DNA of 64,000 nt, taken from Corinectria fuckeliana. Taxonomy: Eukaryota > Ascomycota > Sordariomycetes > Hypocreales > Nectriaceae. The position numbers and the translations under genes were made by a program. Shown here piece after piece: positions 42,658 through 54,400 of the stretch. The stretch covers positions 248,001-312,000 of the forward strand of contig WPDH01000080.1 in NCBI GenBank assembly GCA_019137255.1. Reading direction: 5' to 3'. How positions within the stretch are numbered: the first letter of the stretch is position 1; each line of letters begins with the position of its first letter. The notes under the pieces were generated by a model, which ran no database searches, was not told the origin of the DNA, and saw only the letters and a list, made by a program, of their open reading frames with translations.

Positions 42658-45600
42658 TCACCCGCGCCCGCTCAAACTGGACCCGCCATCGTACTGTACA
42701 CTGCCCCTACGCAGGAACGACATGGGGCTGCTGAGCCGCTTGGCCGGGCCGCCATCGCCGCCGAGCACGCCCGGCGGCAGACCCAGCGTGGGAATGCTCG
42801 CCTCGGGCACGGGGTCTAGGACGGTCGGGGCCATGGCGGTGGCCGGCGTGCCCTGGATGCCCTGGCCCTTCTCCAGGGTTTCGGCGTAGAAGGCCTCGAG
42901 GGTGGCGACGTCCCGGCAGAAGTCCTCGAGCTCGCTCTTCAGCACCTCCGGGTCGGGCGTCATCAGCGGGGCCGTCTTGCCGGCCTGGTCGAGGACGGGC
43001 TTGAGGGCGGGCGACTGGTAGTAGTAGACGGGCTTGAGCATAGGCGAGGCGGCGGGGGCGGAGGACGCGGAGGAGTCGGCGGGCATGCCGTAGGACGAGT
43101 ACGACATGCGGCCGGCGCGGTCGACGAGCGGCGGCGGGTCTGAGGCCTGGGCGGCGCGCATCTCCTTGTCGCGCGGGTTGCTGGGCCGGTTGGTGTAGAG
43201 GCGGTTGGCCAGCAGGAGGAAGTCGCCGTCGTCGGTGATCTCGGCGAGCAGGGTGCCGGAACGGTGGATGTACTGGCTGTACTTGTAGTCGGGCGTGCCC
43301 CACGAGCTGCTGATGTCGACGTTGGCGGGGAAGTTGGCGGCGGCCTCGACGTCGAGAACGAAGTCGAAGCGCTTGAGGACGGCCACCTGGTAGAAGTGCC
43401 TGCTGGGCGACGTCTGCGGGCCGAGCGAGCTGGGGTCCAGGTACGTCTCGGGTTTCTTGTCGGGCGGCGCGGCGGCCAGCTTGACGAGGAACGGGCGGCG
43501 GAAGGGGTTCGTCTCGGAGATGGCGCAGGCCTCGCCGATGGGGAGCTCGACGAGGCGGAGGCCGTACTGGCTGGCCTCGCGCGCCCACATCTCCACGGCG
43601 TCCTCGAGCAGCTTGGCCGTGATGTTCATCCAGTCGATCCTGATGTGGAAGCAGCTGTCGGGGTTGTGGAGGCGGTCGTAGTGCAGGTTGACGCGCTCGG
43701 GCCGGTACGACCGCTTGCGATGGTCGACGTCGTACTTGATGACCCTGCTCAGCACGACCCTCGGGCGCTTGCCGGTGTGGGAGAGCGGCATCGTCGGCGT
43801 GGTTGACGTCGAGCCCGGCGAGTTGTCGTCGCTGATGGAGCCGGGCCGCGCCATAAGAGCGCGCGGTGAATCTCGACTCGTTGGCTCCAGCGTCGGCGTA
43901 GGGGGGACACCGCTCCGGCGGGTGTTGAACCAGCCGCCGTGTGGCTTGGCGAACTCGCTGGCAATCTGGTAGAAGTAGTTGCCATCGCGGAACTGATGCC
44001 TCTTCTCAACGTGGACAAACAGGCCCTTCTCCTTCTCCCTGTTCTCGTCCGTCACCATCAAGGCATTTCCTAAAGCTTCCGCGTCTTCGCGCGTGTCGAG
44101 ATCCTCGACGTTGTCCAGCAGCCACGTCGTCATGTCGGACCCGATGAAGCAGGCGGAATGCAGGCGAAGATGCCAGCGTCGGTTCTGCAGCCGGACGCCC
44201 CCGGTCTCTATGGGCTGCTGCATGGCGTCGGCGAGTGTTGCCAGGTTCAGGTTGGACTTCTTGAAGCGCATCTTGCTTGACACAAGCTGACCCTTGCGGG
44301 TAGCTCCTTCAACGGCTTCCACCAGTGGCAGAGTCTCGACCTCGGCGGCGATGACCACCGATGGATCTTCAGTCTTGTACACGATGTCCAATGGGTTAGG
44401 GTCCCGACGTTGACGATTGCCCACAGAGTGGAATCGCCGTTCAGAGGGAGGAATATAGCGATGCTTCTGCCAAGATTGGGCCAGACGCTTGATTCCCTCA
44501 ATTCGAACCTCCTCAGGGTTATCTCCGGTTTGAGTCCTCGGCACGGTTGTATTCTTAGAAACCACCGGGATGAGCACAAAGCGCGCTCGCCAGAACCTCA
44601 GGCTTTCCATCATCTCGTCATGGTGACCTGCAATGTACGAATCGATGGCGTTCCAGTTACGGTCCGGCCGGGCTGTGAGGATGTCAATTTCCCGCGTCAT
44701 ATAGGACTCATCAAACAGTGTCCGGATGGCAGGCTTGTAGATTGGGGTGAAACTTGGCGAGGTGAAGGAAGAGTCTGTGGGCTTCCGCACAAAGATGTTG
44801 ACTTCGACCTCTGTGCCATTCACACACGAAAGCTGGTGGATCGTGTTGCCGACCGACATGAAGATGCTGGTGCCATCCTCCAGAGGCTGGTTGCGAGAGA
44901 AGATGTCACCAACTTTGATGAGCTTCTGCCCGAAAGCTTTTGCAACGGCGGGTCCAACAACAACTTGGAACCCTTGCGAAAACCGCAAGCTGATGAGCTC
45001 TTGAATGAACTGCTGTCGCGACTTGGGCTCCTCAGCTAGTTCTTCATCGGCGTTTTGGTCGATGTTGTAAGGGTGTCGCTGGTACTCCGTATCAAACTGA
45101 GTCTTCGATGGGAAATATTCGGTCGTCAACGGCACAGATGCAGGACAACAGAGCGCCTTCCACTTCTGGACCTTCATCTGCGAGGTTTGAGGGAAGACAT
45201 GCTGCCATCTGCTATACAGGATCGTGTCGTCGATCATGTGGTTATCTGGGTTCGAGGGATTCAGCAATGTCAACCACGGGGTGATAGCCGTCGTAGGAGA
45301 CAGTGTTGCGGGAAGCTCGGGCACCACGCCGGCACGTAGCTTGTTGGTGTACACCTTTTGGGCGTCTTCAGCCCGGAGTGCGTTGGAATACCGTAGATCT
45401 CGGTCCTCCTGAGTCCTTTCGTGGCGCACGTTGAAGGGAGACGGGGCGATCGATGCAGTTCTCAACTGGTTTGCAGCGATGTCCAGGTTGGAGTTGTTCC
45501 TCTTCAGAATAGGGATACTCGGCGTTGCGATCCCTTCAATGATGGGGTCGGGAGCATCCAAGCGGTACTTGCGCGAGGACAGCGCAGAGGATTGGCTCGT

Positions 45601-48244
45601 GATCGTTTGAGGAGAGCTGGGGCGAAGCTCTGAGTGCATTCGCGGAGTGGACGGTAATCTCTGGTTCGCAGGCGAGACACCAGAGACGCCAGAGGCATTG
45701 ACCGTCTCCGCTTTGATTTCCGCCACCACTGCCTTCGGTGCAGCGATGCCAAACCCACGCTGACCAAGGCTGATTTGTCTCATCAACTTCGGCTGTTTCG
45801 TCGTCATCGTAGTCTTGGGAATCTTGGGTGTTGGCTCTGGCGTCCTCTTGATGGTGGCGGGCAGCGGTTTCTCTGCATCCGTCATATTCACGGATAACTT
45901 TCTCGCCGACGGTCCTATCATGGATGCCCTCCTCTCAGGGAGCGAGGTCCCATAGAGGCCGGAGTCCTCTGCCAATTGTCTCCGTGTCATTTCTTCCAGA
46001 TCCTTGGCGTGCCGTGAGTAGCGATGGCGGCGGTTGCTGGAGATACAAGACTTGTGATCGTCGAATTCCTGCAACTGTTTCCATAGGGACTTTTCGCCGG
46101 GTCTTGCTAGTCTGTCGGGCACAAATCTCGCGAATCCGTACACATAATCAAAGAGAGCCTCAGGGGCACGAAGCCTAGGGATATATACGACGTCGTTGAT
46201 TCCGGTATGATGATGTTTCTGTGAAGGGGGTTGCTCGGTGATGTTGGCAGGAAAGTTCGGCTCGGCCTGGAGAGGAGTTGTTTCGATCTCATTCGTCTCG
46301 AGGAGACTCCTCATCTGCAAGTCATACATCCGACATCGTATGTTGAAGTCTTTTTCGTCATCCTGCTCGACTTTATTGGAAACCGACACGGCAATACCTT
46401 GATACGAGAGGGCTTCGTCAGAAGCACCGGTCCAGTACGAAACGTGTAACCACTGTGGCAGTGCGTAACACCACTCATCGCCCCTAGACATGGAGGTCTG
46501 GGGGTCCATCCGACGCGTCAGACTGTTCCCCTTACCAGGCGAGAAGGACTCTGTCATTGACTGATAGCTGCCAATGACTGGGGTGGGGTGGTTTGGCGTG
46601 CTGTCGCGGCTTTGGAACGACCTTGACAGGCCGCCAGAGTGGTGGGGAGTATGTGGGTGATGGCCACGTTCTTCCGAGTATTGAGGATTCCGATATTTGA
46701 AAAGAGGGACGGAGTGGAGTGGCATCTTGGGCATGCATATCAGATCAATTCCAATGCCGTTTCCTACCAACGCCTCGGTCGTCCTTCTCAGGGTTTCGTA
46801 GTCGACTTCGAAGACACCTGATCCGGGGCTGATGACCGCGATTGAAATCCCAGTCCTAGTCAGATCCCTGTCAATGTGATCGTGAGCGAACTGCGAGGAA
46901 GCCAAGTTGATGGCCTCCAAGACATTGCCAAACATGGAAATAGTGGACTCCGCCTTGACGCGGTTTGTGGGGGTATCTTTGGGTATTTGACCACCCCCTT
47001 CCTGTTCAGACTGAGCGAACAACTTGTGATGGTCAAGGCTGATATCTCTGCGGAAGAAGTTGAACTCCTTTTTCAACTGGTGCAGGATTTTCGTCCATTC
47101 TCCGCTGCCCATTTCGCTCACGACAACTCGATAGAAGTCCTTGTACGGTCGACGAAGTCCCGAGGGTTGAATGCCGGTGTAGTAATCCCCTTCCAAGGTG
47201 TCGAACTCCGCGGTCAAGCCCGTATCGTACTCCACGCGCGCAAAGAGGACGATGCTGACCAGGTGTTTTGCTTTCAGCATGGCCCATCTCTTGAACAGTG
47301 CCGGAAGGAACCCATTGACAACTTTGTTGAACATAATTTCACCAGAACTTTCCGAGTCGAATTCCCACATTTCGCGAGCCATTTGAATGAACAGAATATA
47401 TCTAGCCGACTCGCTCCGGAAGATGGGTCGAGTGTCACGGGCAAAGAACGCCGAATGCACCCTCAAGCCATCGGCATAGACTGCAGTGATCTGGGCTTTG
47501 ATGGTGCCCATGAACAAGATAGACTGGCCCTTGTAGACGGTCCTCTCGGTTAACTCCCCAACGGTCATCCTCCATAAGTCGGATCGTGACAAATATTGGT
47601 CCTTGAAAGACAGCTCCACATGAGAAGCCTTTCTTGCTGGATTCTTTTTGTCTACCTAGGCAATGGTTAGTACGACGAGCCATCTGAGGGATTGGCTTTC
47701 CTACTATAGTCAGAAGAACCTGAGAGCCCTTCTTCATCCCAAAGGCATCTGCAATGTGCCTAACGACATACACCCCCACGTCGGGTTGTCGTGCCTTCAG
47801 TTCCTGGGGCATATCCTTGGCGACAAACACATAGCTATTGCCAACGCCATCACCATTGCCTTGGGCCGACGATGCGCTCTTAGAACTACCGTTGTGGTCC
47901 TGGCTCTGCTTGCTGCTGGACCCATGACTGGCAGAAGGTTTCCTCGGTTCCTCTTTTGCCGTCGCAATACACATCAGGGCACCGGGTTTCACATCGCCGC
48001 CCACGAGGTCCAAGTTGAGCAGCACCTCATCCTTCGAGTACCCCTCGTTCACGCTGACGGTGCAACGGCGCTCTATCTTGGCGCGCTTCTCCTCCTTGAT
48101 GGTTGAATGGGTCGAGGCGCTGGCGGGCGAGGCGGGCGACTCGGCGGGGACGCGATCTAGGTTGGACCTGCTGAATTGTCGGAGGTGCGACCAGTGCGGC
48201 CCCTTGCGCGGGACCGTATTCTTTGCGCTGCCATTTCTGGACAT
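42658..48244 (-). CDS. IML1: IML1 / DEPDC5, SEACIT (GATOR1) subunit
   Basis: Subunit of the vacuole-associated complex that inhibits TORC1 under amino-acid starvation by acting on Rag GTPase Gtr1. There are two exons: 47705-48244 and 42658-47655 (49-nt intron, gtagga...gcctag), giving 1845 residues. The joint gives [23 protein letters not shown]. The N-terminal region holds the [18 protein letters not shown] block. The large central IML1 domain begins around residue 185 ([22 protein letters not shown]). The DEP domain lies near residues 1310-1410 ([28 protein letters not shown]). The C-terminal third ([14 protein letters not shown] and [12 protein letters not shown]) is family-typical. The GC content of the last kilobase is high, which creates long spurious frames on other strands. 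Confidence 0.95.
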
Positions 48245-49784
48245 GGGGGATCGAGGCAGATGATCGCTTGCTACTGGGGTGGGTTCGACAGGAGACGATG
48301 CAATCTCACTGGTTGCATGATGGTCGCGACAGATCGACTCGGTTGAAGCAGCCCAGGCGAACCAAATCGACGTTTAAGCGTCGCAAACGTGTAAGCGATA
48401 TGGCAACTTTGACGTCGGAATCGCGATAGACGAAGCGAGGCGACCCGATTCCCATGAGGTTGGCTGGACGTTGTGGCAGAATTGAGCTTGGAGTGATACT
48501 TGGAGATTCACCGCCTTCCGTATTAGGGGCTCTGTCTCGGCATTGGTCCCACTCCATCGCTAAAATAGGCTACATCGCTCCGGAAGATGATTGGTTCATG
48601 CAAGTCACTCACTACGTACATAGTACTGACGAGGAGAAGATATGTGATGCTCCTACGTCTTTTCCGTGTCGATATGATCCCTTGAATAGTTTGACTTGAT
48701 GGACAAAATCAAGTCACCTAGAGCCTCACCAGACTTTCAGCGCAGGAGCGCTGACCAATTATGGGTTCCTTGTACTAACCATGATACAGGCAGCTCATGA
48801 TGCATGGTTCACTGACGACTGAATGACATGGCCGGACAGGTGCACGGAGACAGCTAGATCTGATCAATTGCAATTCAATGTCTCATGCAGAGCAGCAAGA
48901 TAAGATATCTAAAGGTCCTTGACTAGCGTACGATGCCGGATAGCTTGCTCTGGGACGTTTTCAACCTTGCTGCTGTGTCACAGCATGCAACCTTGTATCT
49001 CGACGCATGCAACGCAACGAAACAGCGTCTGGCCCTTTGAAGTCTGCACCTTTAGCATTGTGACACTGTGTCAGCTGATTTGGGTCCAGACACGCCATGA
49101 AAACCTTGCGTTCATGGAATCCAGCCCCTTCACTTCAAATCCCTTCTTCACCCCAATAACGCGCTAGCAGCCTCATTGCCATCAAACATCGTCATCACCA
49201 AGTCATCGCCGGTGCTACGCTAATTGCCATAGTTTGACGAGCCAGAAACCTGCTGCCTACAGCAGATGACCATCAACCCCCAGGCAGAGCCATTATGTGT
49301 TGATTGGCTGCCGGTATCACCTTTGTTGTCGCCTCGATAATCTACCGTTCCGGGATCGATGCGCTGACTGTCGCCTATACAAACAACCTTGAGTGGATAA
49401 CGTACATCCCGTGTTGCCTTTGATTGCTTGTAAAGCCCACCGGGAATGTGAATGCGGATGCGCCGTGGAAAAGAATCATCAGTCGCCGCCGGAGGCCAAA
49501 TCGCCATCAATTGCGACTTAGCGACTTAGCCGAGGGAACGTTCGCCTGGATTCTATGGTTTCTCGAGAAAATTCACCCACCGCCCGTTCGATATCGCACA
49601 CGCAAGCCAGACCATCACTCCTATTCTGGCCGCCTGGACGTATAAAAGCCGGGACCTCTTTGTTTCTTACTGGCGCGGGGAGCTAGCAGCACATCTTTCT
49701 TTCAACCGCACTCACGAGACTCAGAATCGGCTGTCGAATCTGAACGTTGTGCATCTTCGCGCCTTATCGATCATCGCTGCAAAG
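48245..49784. promoter_or_regulatory. 1.5-kb divergent promoter region IML1 / zinc transporter
   Basis: No gene is supported. It holds the IML1 leader on the left and, near the right end, a clear TATA box for the zinc transporter (annotated separately). Short ORFs are random in appearance. Confidence 0.5.
49641..49648 (+). promoter_or_regulatory. TATA box of the zinc transporter gene
   Basis: tataaaag lies 137 bp upstream of the ATG at 49785, leaving room for a leader of about 100 nt. It is the clearest TATA element in the window and fits a condition-regulated rather than constitutive promoter. Confidence 0.65.
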
Positions 49785-51451
49785 ATGAAGGGATTTAACC
49801 TCACTCGCAAGCAGCGCTTAATAGCCACTATAGGAATATCCTTTTCCTTCTTCATCATCGAGCTCGTTGGTCCGTATAGTCGAAAATTCGTATTGCGTCG
49901 ACTGAATGTCTATGTTAACTGACGTTTCTCTCAATAGTTGGGTTCTATACACACTCACTCGCTTTGATTGCCGACGCTTTCCATTATGTACGCCATCTTC
50001 TTTCGGAAGGAAGATGCCCTCTAACGACTATAGCTGAGCGATTTGATTGGAATTGTGGTCGCTCTGGCCGCGTTGATGGTTAGTTACCTCCACGATTCCC
50101 GACCCGGCTGGCGAAATGCTGAGACGTGTGGTAGGTATCAGAGCGCACCGAGCCAGCGCCCAAAGGATATACCTTCGGATGGCAAAGGGCAACTTTGCTG
50201 GGGGCCTTCTTCAACGGTGTATTCCTCCTGGCCCTAGGAGTTAGCATTCTAGTCCAGGCCGTTGAACGGTTTACCGACATCAAACGCAAGTCTACCCAGC
50301 AAAGAACCTGGCAAGAGTTCCAAGGGTTAACTGGACAGCAGCCGTGGAGAACCCTAAGATGGTCCTGATTGTCGGTAGTGTCGGTTTGACGCTGAACCTC
50401 CTGGTCATGTCATTTCTTCATGGTGAGAGACTCGCCCCTGCTGCCGAGTTCGGGTTGACTGACGTCTATCTCTAGAACACGACCACGACCACGACCACGA
50501 CCACATCCATGGACAGGAACACGCACAAGATGCAGATCATGACCATGGGTCTGAAGAGCACCAAGACTCGCCCGCTACGTCCCGCTACGATGCTAATAGC
50601 GAGTCCGAAGCTCGTCTAAATCCTGTAAGTCCTCGTTTCGCTTATCCTTTGAGTTGTCCCTTCGTGTCCTTCGTATACTAAGTAGCATTGCAGAGCTCAA
50701 GCAGTCATCACGAACACAAGCACTCGGCGGTCACGGCAAGTTCTCCAGGAAGGGACTTGGGTATGCTCGGCGTCTTCATCCATGTCATGGGGGACGCCCT
50801 AAACAACGTCGGTGTCATAATCGCGGCAGTGATCATCTGGCAAGCGGAGGGGAAGGGCCGCTACTACGCTGATCCTGCAGTTGGCGTCTTTATCGCCATC
50901 ATGATCCTTTTCTCGGCGCTTCCATTGGTCAAGAACAGCGGCGCTATCCTGTTACAAATTGCGCCGGGCGGAATCAATCTCGAGGACATCAAGCACGACA
51001 TTGAGCTGGTGAGTAACTGAGTGTCTTCACGCCTGCTTGAAGTTTTCCGAGGATCTGTGTCGAGGATCTGTGTCAACACTAACGGACTTAGATTCCTGGA
51101 ATCCAGTCCATTCACGAGTTACATGTCTGGCGCCTGGACCAGCGTAAGTCTATCGCGTCCGCCCACTTAGTCGTTGATGGTAGAACCGTCAAGAGCTTCG
51201 CGGACAAGGCGAAGATCATCATGGAGTGCCTCCATGCTTATGGAATTCACTCGGCGACTCTGCAACCGGAAGTGGCGGCGGCGGGATCCGTGGCACTCCT
51301 TGAGGACGCCCAGGATACCCAGACCACGGCGATAGAGGCTGGGTCGAGCGTGACCAGCCGGCGACGAGGAGGAGGCCAGAATCATTGCCAGCTGATCTGC
51401 GGTAGCTTGTGTGATGGGATGAGGTGCTGTACACACGTTCAGATGCAGTGA
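49785..51451 (+). CDS. ZRC1: CDF-family zinc/H+ antiporter (ZRC1/COT1-like)
   Basis: Predicted vacuolar or ER-membrane Zn2+ sequestration transporter. I assembled eight exons: 49785-49869, 49938-49987, 50034-50078, 50135-50285, 50342-50422, 50476-50624, 50694-51008, 51092-51451. All phases agree and give 411 residues. Both zinc-site motifs H-x3-D are present: FHYLSD in TM2 and HVMGD in TM5. Between them is a His-rich cytosolic loop (EHDHDHDHDHDHIHG) typical of ZRC1. The C-terminal domain (SIHELHVWRLDQRKSIASAHLVVDG) and a Cys-rich tail (CQLICGSLCDGMRCC) match the family. The fourth intron (50286-50341) starts with GC rather than GT (AAAC|gcaagt), the standard GC-AG class. Reading through it would shift the frame. 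Confidence 0.93.
51048..51073 (+). repeat. 13-bp tandem duplication inside intron 7 of the zinc transporter
   Basis: cgaggatctgtgt occurs twice in direct succession (51048-51060 and 51061-51073). It lengthens the 83-nt intron without affecting donor, branch (actaac) or acceptor. Confidence 0.85.
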
Positions 51452-54400
51452 TCGGCATTCTGACGTTGTCGCTTCAAGTTGGGGGAACACTATGCCGGAG
51501 GAAGAGGGGTTAGGAATTGTGCGGCGCTGGTTGCGATATTTGACTGGATCCTGGATGCTGTATGTAATATGAATGGCAGCTGGTATATCCCTGCGTGGTA
51601 AAAGGAGGGAGGATCCTTGAAGTTTGGCTTCCTGTTGAACTGCTGAGCCACTGGTCTTTTTGGAAGCCTGTGACGAGGGGATCTTACTGTTGTCGGTCCC
51701 GCAAACATGGCTTTCCAGGGTTCAGCGTAACGGGTGAGCCCGAAGGACCGGTGACAGGACCATAATATCGGTCATGGGATGCAGCCTGTGTGAGCGACAC
51801 GGTCCAGGCTGTTGATGGAGGGTGCGCCTCTCGGTTTTGAGAGCCGATGACGGCCTAAGCTGTGATGCCCTTGATAGATTCCGCCCCCAAACAGCGTAGC
51901 CACACTAAAGGGATGCAACCCTTGACGCCAACCCGTAGATAGCCAGCCGCCAGCCTCACGATGGAATATGCTGAAATCGGAGCATTGTCTTGCGAACAAT
52001 GAGAACAAAGGAAGATGCTAGCCTTAATGGGGCAAGCCGGCGAGCCACGCGTCTGGAGATCTCAGGGTGGGCGATCATTCGATGGCACTGCTGGGCTGGT
52101 GCGAACAACGAACATGGAGATAAATCCTGGGACCCCGGAGCGATTCTGGCGTTGCATTCAGCAGGCTGCGGGCTCGGGTATCACATGGAACGCCACACCG
52201 TGGATGTCGTGGATGTATGTGTCGAGACTCAGAGGCAGGGACGGGCCGCCGATAGCTATCGGGTGTCATCCAATCGCAGAAGACGTCGTATGCGCACTTG
52301 CAAGCTCGGGAGCGGTTAGATAGATCGTGACGTTGACTGTGTTAGTCAAGCCACGCAAGCGAGACAAGAGACAAGGACGAGGTTGTCGCAACTGTGGCCG
52401 CCACAACCGCAAACTGACTGCTTGATTGGCCTTCCATAGGCAGGTAGCCAAAGCGAACCCCTCCCCCACGTCCCTGACTGTCCGTCATAGAGGGGAGGCG
52501 GCTGTCCCGCAAGTTGACAACTCCAAGGGCGGTACGGAGTACGAAGTACATGGCTATTCGTACTTGGCAGACGAATGAATGGCTTGTTGTAGATTCCGCA
52601 ACGCGGGCGCGCTAGGACGCCAGCTGGTGTCTCCAGGCCTGCACGCCTGCGAGGGACGGGGATTCGAGCCCGATACATGACCCATAACATCAAGCTCGAG
52701 ACCATGAGCCGCGGGCAATCTGAGTTCCAAGCAGTCGGAGGAGCCTTGAAGACTAGAAGCAGCATGGGTTGGGTGGCATTTTGGGGAAAATATGACATGT
52801 AACAGACCAGGATGAGGGAGCTCATGCGGCCGCTCCATGCTCGCGCCGACTGGGGCGGCTCATTTCCAAGTAACGGCAAAGGGCCAAGACAATTGATTTG
52901 ATTTGATGCCCAGGGTTCAAATGCCTCGCAGATGGATGGCCAGCAGCCAGCAGCCAGCTGGGTCGTTTTGGATGAGGCAGGCGGCTTGTTTGGTTGCAAG
53001 TTGCATCAAGCTGCATCCCCTCGGCGGTGAGCTCCATGAAGCTAAGAGTAGTAAGTACTAAGTACCTTGGTACGTACCTAAAGCCACCCCGGGTAGACCC
53101 CGCCACACGTGATGCACGCCACCGACGACCCTTGAAGAGTCGGGTGTGAATATGTACCCATCGTGCCAGCTTGCCAGCTTAGTGTCACGTTCGGCCCCGA
53201 TGTTTGCTATTGTTGGTTGCCGGATAAAGAAGGATACCTACTAACATACTACGCACTATGTATGTAGTAGACAACGATGGAGATTACGAAGAGAGACGTG
53301 TTATTAGATCCTTTTAAGTTTCATAGAAGGGATACAAACCCCTTGGCATAGAGAACCTTGCCCCTCAGCCCTTTTACTCTTGAACGCTCGTGATGAGGAC
53401 GACAAGCTGTTGACTGGGCCGGAAGATTACCGCTCATCTTGTTGCTTGTCGCTGGGTATCCGTAGTCTGAGTTAGATACGGACCCGCATGCCGTTGACTC
53501 GTCTCCCATCGTCTCCAACGCTGGAGGCGCGCAGAGGCGGAGGCGTGCTAAAGCTAAAGGTACAGTCTGTATTCGTACTAGGGCAAGGTGGATAGGTACC
53601 TACTAGGTAGGCAGACGCATGGCTCACCAGCTGGTAAGTGTGTTCGAGGGTGATCAAAAACAGCCGCCGTCTTGAAATCATGCATCGTCGTCATTGTCAC
53701 CATCATAACTAGTAGAGGAGCAGTAGCAGTACGTACTACGTAGTTATGGCTGCAACAGACGCAACAGATACTTAGAATCTCCTCACAACAATAACAATAA
53801 ACAAGGAAAGACTGGAGGTGGTTTCAGCCGCCGAGTCAAGCGGGCGTTGGCTGATTGGGTAGACTACCGTAGATGGCTAAGATCGCTACTGTAATTTTCA
53901 TAGTTGTTGCAGCAGGACGACTTTAAACATCGGACCCAAGTAACTTGAAGTCAATTCGGCCGATCGCTGAGTGGGATGAAGATCAGCAGCTGAATTGACC
54001 GAGACAAAGAAGTGTGACGGCCGAACCCAGATTACTCCACAACGGGGCACGCACGGTCGGCGAGTCTATGGGTATCTCCATGTTTGCTACCTGCTTGCCT
54101 GCTTACCTAGGTTGCTAGGTAAGCTACTAACTGCGTAGTACAATCCACGCTGAGTTGCACGTGCCTGCAGATCAGCTCGAACTATAGTACGTAGGACAGC
54201 TTACCGAGGGGCAACGCTGGTGAATTATTACTCCACAGAGCCTACGAACGGGTGTATTGACGGGGTTAGGCCGAGGAAAGAAAGGACCCAGAAGGCAAAA
54301 GACTCAACCTGGGCAGAGAATCCCGAGAAAAGTTACGGGCTTGGCTTATCTACTAGGTAGTAGGTGGACTAGTTCGGCAGCGGCAAGTGAACGGCGGCTG

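Noticed and set aside
42707..43588. 293-residue Arg/Pro-rich open frame on minus strand
   Set aside because: A frame-shifted shadow of the GC-rich 3' part of IML1; composition is what GC-rich off-frame reading produces.
51142..51171. Possible extra intron (gtaagt...acttag) in the last exon of the zinc transporter
   Set aside because: Reading straight through encodes the conserved LDQRKSIASAHLVVDG block; splicing out 30 nt would delete it.
52645..52690. T-loop-like ggggattcgagcccga suggesting a tRNA
   Set aside because: No acceptor or anticodon stem can be formed around it on either strand.
52346..52999. 217-residue open frame on minus strand in the large gap
   Set aside because: Opens at TTG rather than ATG, with no domain, and the sequence reads like random translation.
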